Assembly: GCA_900766925.1 (NCBI GenBank) | Contig: CAAFXG010000389.1 | Location: forward strand, 62,001 to 126,000 | Source: Lachnospiraceae bacterium | GTDB taxonomy: Bacteria; Bacillota; Clostridia; Lachnospirales; Lachnospiraceae | Length of the DNA: 64,000 nt | Direction: 5' to 3' | Shown: piece after piece, positions 60,365-64,000 of the stretch | Numbering within the stretch: the first letter of the stretch is position 1 | Layout of the letters: each line of letters opens with the position of its first letter | The notes under the pieces: generated by a model | Seen by the model: only the letters and a program-made list of their open reading frames with translations | Database searches by the model: none | Told to the model about the DNA's origin: nothing | Position numbers and translations under genes: made by a program

Positions 60365-61196
60365 GTTTTTAATAATTGCTAATGCAGATAAAGATGTTAA
60401 TCTTCGACTTAGCTATAAAATATCTGAATACTTATCAAATTACAAGGCGGAGGCTGTTATTGTAAGTGATGTAAACCGCGATTATGAGGATGGAATCCTG
60501 ATAAAGGAGAAATATCTTGAGGGAGTTCAGGCGGTTATAGTCTTAGGCGGTGATGGCACAATGCTTCGTGCTGCACATAGTCTGGGGGAGCACAATATTC
60601 CTCTGCTTGGAATTAATTTAGGAACTCTCGGCTTTCTTACAGAGGTTGAAGAGTCAAATGTATTCCATGCATTAGACAGACTGTGCAGGGATGATTTTGG
60701 AATTGAGAGGAGAATAATGATTGAAGGTCAGGTTAAGAATAAGACATATCATTCCCTAAATGATATTGTAATTACAAGAGCCGGATTTTCAAGAATTATC
60801 GGACTAAGCATTTATGTGAATGACCAGTTGCTCGATACATATGAGGCGGACGGTGTTATTGTAGCTACGCCTACCGGTTCAACGGGATATAATCTGTCTG
60901 CGGGTGGTCCGATTGTCAGTCCCAAATCAAAGGTCATTGTTGTCACCCCTATTTCGCCACACTCACTCACTGCCAAGAGTGTAGTATTTGACAGCTCTGA
61001 CAAAATAAGAATTGAAATAGTCAAAAAAAGAAAAACACAGGATACAGAAGCGATAGTTTCCTTTGATGGCGACAATAATATGGAGCTTTCAGCGGGGGAT
61101 GTTGTTAATGCATCACTCTCCTCAAGGGAAATCAGCCTGATTAAGATGTATGACGTGAATTTTTACAGTGTTTTACGTGACAAAATAGGAGGCTGA
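60357..61196 (+). CDS. nadK: NAD kinase
   Basis: A 279-residue ATP- or polyphosphate-dependent kinase that makes NADP from NAD. The GGDGTMLRAAH motif is at about residue 64, GINLGTLGFLTEVE follows, and the C-terminal domain has TPTGSTGYNLSAGGPIV. The open frame from 60309 is longer, but the ATG at 60357 with AAGGAAGG upstream gives the standard start NRFLIIANADKD. Its insertion between tlyA and argR is common in Clostridia but differs from Bacillus. Confidence 0.95.
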   Translation: MNRFLIIANADKDVNLRLSYKISEYLSNYKAEAVIVSDVNRDYEDGILIKEKYLEGVQAVIVLGGDGTMLRAAHSLGEHNIPLLGINLGTLGFLTEVEESNVFHALDRLCRDDFGIERRIMIEGQVKNKTYHSLNDIVITRAGFSRIIGLSIYVNDQLLDTYEADGVIVATPTGSTGYNLSAGGPIVSPKSKVIVVTPISPHSLTAKSVVFDSSDKIRIEIVKKRKTQDTEAIVSFDGDNNMELSAGDVVNASLSSREISLIKMYDVNFYSVLRDKIGG

Positions 61197-61201
61197 AATC
61201 A

Positions 61202-61660
61202 GTGAAGCGTAGAAGACAGAATGCAATAATTAAACTAATAAAGGACAATAATATAGAAACGCAGGAAGAGCTTACCAAGCTTCTTTGTGAGAGTGGATTT
61301 AACACAACTCAGGCAACTGTATCCAGAGATATAAAGGAGCTAAAATTAACCAAAATTACCTATGACGGAAATAGACATAAATATGTAATTTCTGATGGAA
61401 ATGATGCTGTAAATCTGGGCTCATATCAGCAGGTTCTGACAAGCAGTATAGTTTCCATTGACCATGCAGAAAATATAATTGTTGTCAAAACTGTTTCGGG
61501 TATGGCTATGGCTGTGGGTGCTGCAATAGACAACATAAACATCCAGGGAATTCTTGGTTGTATTGCAGGTGATGATACCTTGTTTCTTGCCATTAAGCAC
61601 AGCAGTATGGCCGGTCAGATAATTGGAGAGATAAAAAATGTTGCTAAATATGCATATTAA
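61202..61660 (+). CDS. argR: Arginine repressor
   Basis: A 152-residue hexameric regulator of arginine genes. The N-terminal winged helix has RRQNAIIKLIKDNNIETQEELTKLL and FNTTQATVSRDIKELKL; the C-terminal arginine-binding oligomerisation domain has VKTVSGMAMAVGAAIDN and ILGCIAGDDTLFLA. The start is GTG at 61202 soon after the nadK stop. It overlaps recN by 23 bases. No ArgR-regulated biosynthesis gene is in the window. Confidence 0.96.
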   Translation: MKRRRQNAIIKLIKDNNIETQEELTKLLCESGFNTTQATVSRDIKELKLTKITYDGNRHKYVISDGNDAVNLGSYQQVLTSSIVSIDHAENIIVVKTVSGMAMAVGAAIDNINIQGILGCIAGDDTLFLAIKHSSMAGQIIGEIKNVAKYAY

Positions 61661-63326
61661 AAATATAGTTTTGATAGATGATCTTGATATAAATTTTGAT
61701 GATGGACTTAATATTTTAACAGGTGAGACGGGAGCCGGTAAATCTATAATTATCGGTTCGCTTGGAATCGGAACAGGTGGTAAGTTCCACAAGGAATTAC
61801 TGCGTAATCAGGAGCAGGATGGCTTGGTTGAGCTTGTTTTTTCTGTTGAGGGCAGGGAAGATATCAGCAGGAGCCTTACTGACATGGGAATAATATGTGA
61901 TGATGATGAGGTACTGATTTCAAGACGTTTGTGTGCAAACGGAAGAACGATTAACAGGATAAATGATGATAATGTTACGGTGTCAAAGCTAAGGTCAGTG
62001 TCGGAGTTACTTATAGATTTGCATGCACAGCATGAACAGCAGACCTTGCTCAAAGCAGACAGGCACCTTGCAATTCTTGACAGATTTGGCGGAGATGAGC
62101 TTCTGACCAGGAAGGCCAGAGTACAAGACTTATATCAGGAATACATGAAGCTTCGCAGGGAGTATGAGGATTCGTCTATGGACGAGGCTGACAGGAACAG
62201 ACAGATGGATTTCCTTGATTATCAGATTAAGGAAATTAAAGCTGCTAATCCTGTTGTCGGTGAAGATGTCGAATTAGAACAGACATATAAGAGGATTGTC
62301 AATTCAAAAGAGATTTTACAGGTTGCGGATGAAATATACAAAATTACAGGCTATGACAATGTGTCTTCGGCAGCAGAACAGATATCTCATGCCCTGCAGC
62401 AGATGGGAAGACTTACTGAGCTAGATGGAAATCTTATGGATTCGTATAATATCCTTCAGGATATAGACGGAATGCTCAATGATTTTAACCGTGAACTAAG
62501 CGGGTATATGGAGGAGGTTGAATTCGATGGTAATGCACTTTCAGAGATTGAGGACAGGCTTAACCTCGTCAATTCATTAAAGGCCAAATACGGTAATTCC
62601 ATTGAGCTTATTTTACATACCTGTGAGGAATATGAGGAAGAATATAATAAGCTTATATCCTATGAGCAGTATATAGATGAGCTTTCAAAGAAGATTAATT
62701 CCATTGAAGAGGAGCTTAATGCCGCATCAAAGGAGTTATCGGATTTGCGTAAAAAGACAGCAAAACACATGTGTGAGCTTATAAGACAATCCCTCGGCGA
62801 GCTTAATTTCATGTCCACCGAATTTGAGATGAAATTCAACAAAAAAGACACTTATTCGGCAAATGGATTTGATGAGGCATGCTTTATGATTTCTACTAAT
62901 ATCGGAGAACCGATGAGACCACTTTATGAGGTTGCATCAGGTGGTGAATTGTCAAGAGTAATGCTGGCAATTAAATCCAGCCTTGCATATGAGGATGATA
63001 CACCTAGTCTTGTTTTCGATGAAATTGACGTTGGAATAAGTGGAAGGACAGCACAGAGTGTAGCCAAAAAAATGTCAGTGATAAGCAGAAAGCATCAGGT
63101 TATTTGTATTACACATCTGCCACAGATAGCGTCAATGGCAGATTCACATTACATAATAGAAAAAAATGTGGAAAATAATAAAACTAATACCAGCATAAGG
63201 AAGCTTTCAAAGGATGAAGAAATAGGCGAAATTGCAAGGCTTTTAGGTGGAGAAGAAATAACAAAAACCACAATTACAAGTGCAGAGGAAATGAAAAGAT
63301 TGGCAGAAAGAACAAAAATTTGCTGA
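61638..63326 (+). CDS. recN: DNA repair protein RecN
   Basis: A 562-residue SMC-like ATPase recruited early to double-strand breaks. Walker A GETGAGKSIIIGSLG lies near residue 31; LHAQHEQQTLLK follows, then a long coiled coil (about 150-370), and the C-terminal half has EVASGGELSRVMLAIK (signature) and LVFDEIDVGISGRTAQSVAKK (Walker B). The length fits. The ATG at 61638 has GGAGAG 7 bases before it, inside argR. A strong terminator follows, so spoIVB is transcribed on its own. Confidence 0.97.
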   Translation: MLLNMHIKNIVLIDDLDINFDDGLNILTGETGAGKSIIIGSLGIGTGGKFHKELLRNQEQDGLVELVFSVEGREDISRSLTDMGIICDDDEVLISRRLCANGRTINRINDDNVTVSKLRSVSELLIDLHAQHEQQTLLKADRHLAILDRFGGDELLTRKARVQDLYQEYMKLRREYEDSSMDEADRNRQMDFLDYQIKEIKAANPVVGEDVELEQTYKRIVNSKEILQVADEIYKITGYDNVSSAAEQISHALQQMGRLTELDGNLMDSYNILQDIDGMLNDFNRELSGYMEEVEFDGNALSEIEDRLNLVNSLKAKYGNSIELILHTCEEYEEEYNKLISYEQYIDELSKKINSIEEELNAASKELSDLRKKTAKHMCELIRQSLGELNFMSTEFEMKFNKKDTYSANGFDEACFMISTNIGEPMRPLYEVASGGELSRVMLAIKSSLAYEDDTPSLVFDEIDVGISGRTAQSVAKKMSVISRKHQVICITHLPQIASMADSHYIIEKNVENNKTNTSIRKLSKDEEIGEIARLLGGEEITKTTITSAEEMKRLAERTKIC

Positions 63327-63353
63327 TTATATCAACCTTATATTTTAGATAAT

Positions 63354-63385
63354 AAGAGTACATTTAAACGTGTACTCTTTTTTTT
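63354..63385 (+). terminator. Intrinsic terminator after recN
   Basis: AAGAGTACA (63354-63362) pairs with TGTACTCTT (63371-63379) across an 8-base loop, directly followed by an unbroken T-run to 63385. It is a canonical terminator between recN and spoIVB. Confidence 0.88.
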
Positions 63386-63400
63386 ACGGAGGTTGATGAT

Positions 63401-64000
63401 ATGACTAAAAATAAATATAGAATTTTTCTTCTAATCTGTCTTATTGTCGTATGTACCCTGCTGTATTTTGCGTCGGATGCAGAATTTAAGAAGCTGTATT
63501 CTTCGGAGAGTGTGCTTGCGGTCAGTGATGAAAACAAGGACTACAAGGTAAGACCATCCGGGGAGCCTATAGGCATATACGTTAAGACGGATGGAGTTAT
63601 GGTAATTGATACAAGTGAAATTGAAAATGGTAACGGCAAGAGGGTTTCACCCTGTAGCAAGGTGTTAAAGCAGGGCGATTATATTGTCAGCATAAATGGA
63701 ACGCCAATTAACGACAAAAATGACCTTATAGGTATGGTCGAAAAAAGTGATGGAAAAGAGCTTTCACTTGGTATTGTAAGGGATGAGGAAAATCTCAGCG
63801 TAAAGGTTTGTCCGGCCCTAAATGAAGAAGGAAGATATATGCTGGGACTATGGGTAAAGGATGATATTTCAGGTATTGGTACTCTTACATTTGTCGATGA
63901 TAAGAGCTTTGGAGCTCTGGGTCACAGCATAAATGACAATGATACCGGTGCCGTTTTTTCAATATCAGATGGTGCGATTTACGGAACTAATCTAATAAAT
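63401..64000 (+). CDS. spoIVB: SpoIVB peptidase, 5' part
   Basis: The frame runs off the right edge with 200 codons visible and no stop. The protein has an N-terminal anchor (about residues 7-24: IFLLICLIVVCTLLYFA), a PDZ domain (about 95-150: VLKQGDYIVSINGTPI), and the start of the S55 serine peptidase domain, with ISGIGTLTFVD and FGALGHSIND; the catalytic histidine of the GH motif is H175. SpoIVB is secreted by the forespore and in Bacillus starts SigK activation by cutting SpoIVFA. GGAGG precedes the ATG. Its position after recN is conserved, and spo0A is expected beyond the window. Confidence 0.92.
   Translation, partial: MTKNKYRIFLLICLIVVCTLLYFASDAEFKKLYSSESVLAVSDENKDYKVRPSGEPIGIYVKTDGVMVIDTSEIENGNGKRVSPCSKVLKQGDYIVSINGTPINDKNDLIGMVEKSDGKELSLGIVRDEENLSVKVCPALNEEGRYMLGLWVKDDISGIGTLTFVDDKSFGALGHSINDNDTGAVFSISDGAIYGTNLIN

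Noticed and set aside
1..64000. Mobile elements, CRISPR arrays, tRNA or rRNA genes, and defence systems
   Set aside because: No transposase, integrase, spaced repeats, cloverleaf or rRNA-like sequence, or recognisable defence gene was found on either strand.

Overview
The window is AT-rich DNA from a monoderm, endospore-type member of the Clostridia, most likely family Lachnospiraceae. The core gene order matches that of low-GC Gram-positives (ireB-ruvX, trmR-trhP, efp/spoIIIA, nusB-xseAB-ispA-dxs-tlyA-argR-recN-spoIVB). PolC, RNase J, SigK and the SpoIIIA proteins are Firmicutes markers, and the Asp-Ala-Thr-Pro-Ser linker repeats in a giant exported protein are common in Lachnospiraceae. I cannot fix the genus. 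No rRNA, tRNA, CRISPR array, insertion sequence or phage gene was seen, and no gene-free stretch exceeds 300 bases.

Layout. (1) 1-12770, core housekeeping: the end of dxr, rseP, ispG, polC, then ireB, ruvX, a DUF1292 gene, RNase J, a YlbF-family gene, a short MltG-like membrane protein, trmR and trhP, all on the + strand. (2) 12742-13365, sigK on the - strand, overlapping trhP tail to tail and lacking the usual pro-sequence. (3) 13463-27506, an AT-rich surface-glycan island: four family-2 glycosyltransferases (one GtrB/DPM1-like), a radical SAM/SPASM-like enzyme, a Wzx-type flippase, an FkbM methyltransferase, an ATP-grasp ligase, a Gfo/Idh/MocA oxidoreductase, a DegT-type sugar aminotransferase and two tandem paralogous multi-pass proteins that look like GT-C transferases. 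(4) 27609-48504, a complete monoderm type IV pilus locus: PilB, PilT, PilC, major pilin, prepilin peptidase, a PilM-PilN fusion, a PilO-like protein with an extra C-terminal domain, four minor prepilin-like proteins (two very large) and a 2005-residue exported protein. (5) 48653-49210, efp on the - strand, between a remarkable perfect hairpin and a divergent promoter region. (6) 49329-54442, spoIIIAA-AH. (7) 54547-64000, an Asp23-family gene, nusB, xseA, xseB, ispA, dxs, tlyA, nadK, argR, recN and the start of spoIVB.

How the parts work together. Regions 1, 6 and 7 are conserved chromosome backbone: the MEP isoprenoid pathway (dxr, ispG, dxs, ispA), replication and repair, RNA metabolism and sporulation. 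Regions 3 and 4 form about 35 kb of accessory surface machinery inserted in that backbone. The pilus locus is the most unusual part, because its minor pilins and the giant protein are far larger than usual and have no obvious named homologue. The adjacent glycan island may build a cell-wall polymer or may decorate the pilus; the sequence alone does not decide this.
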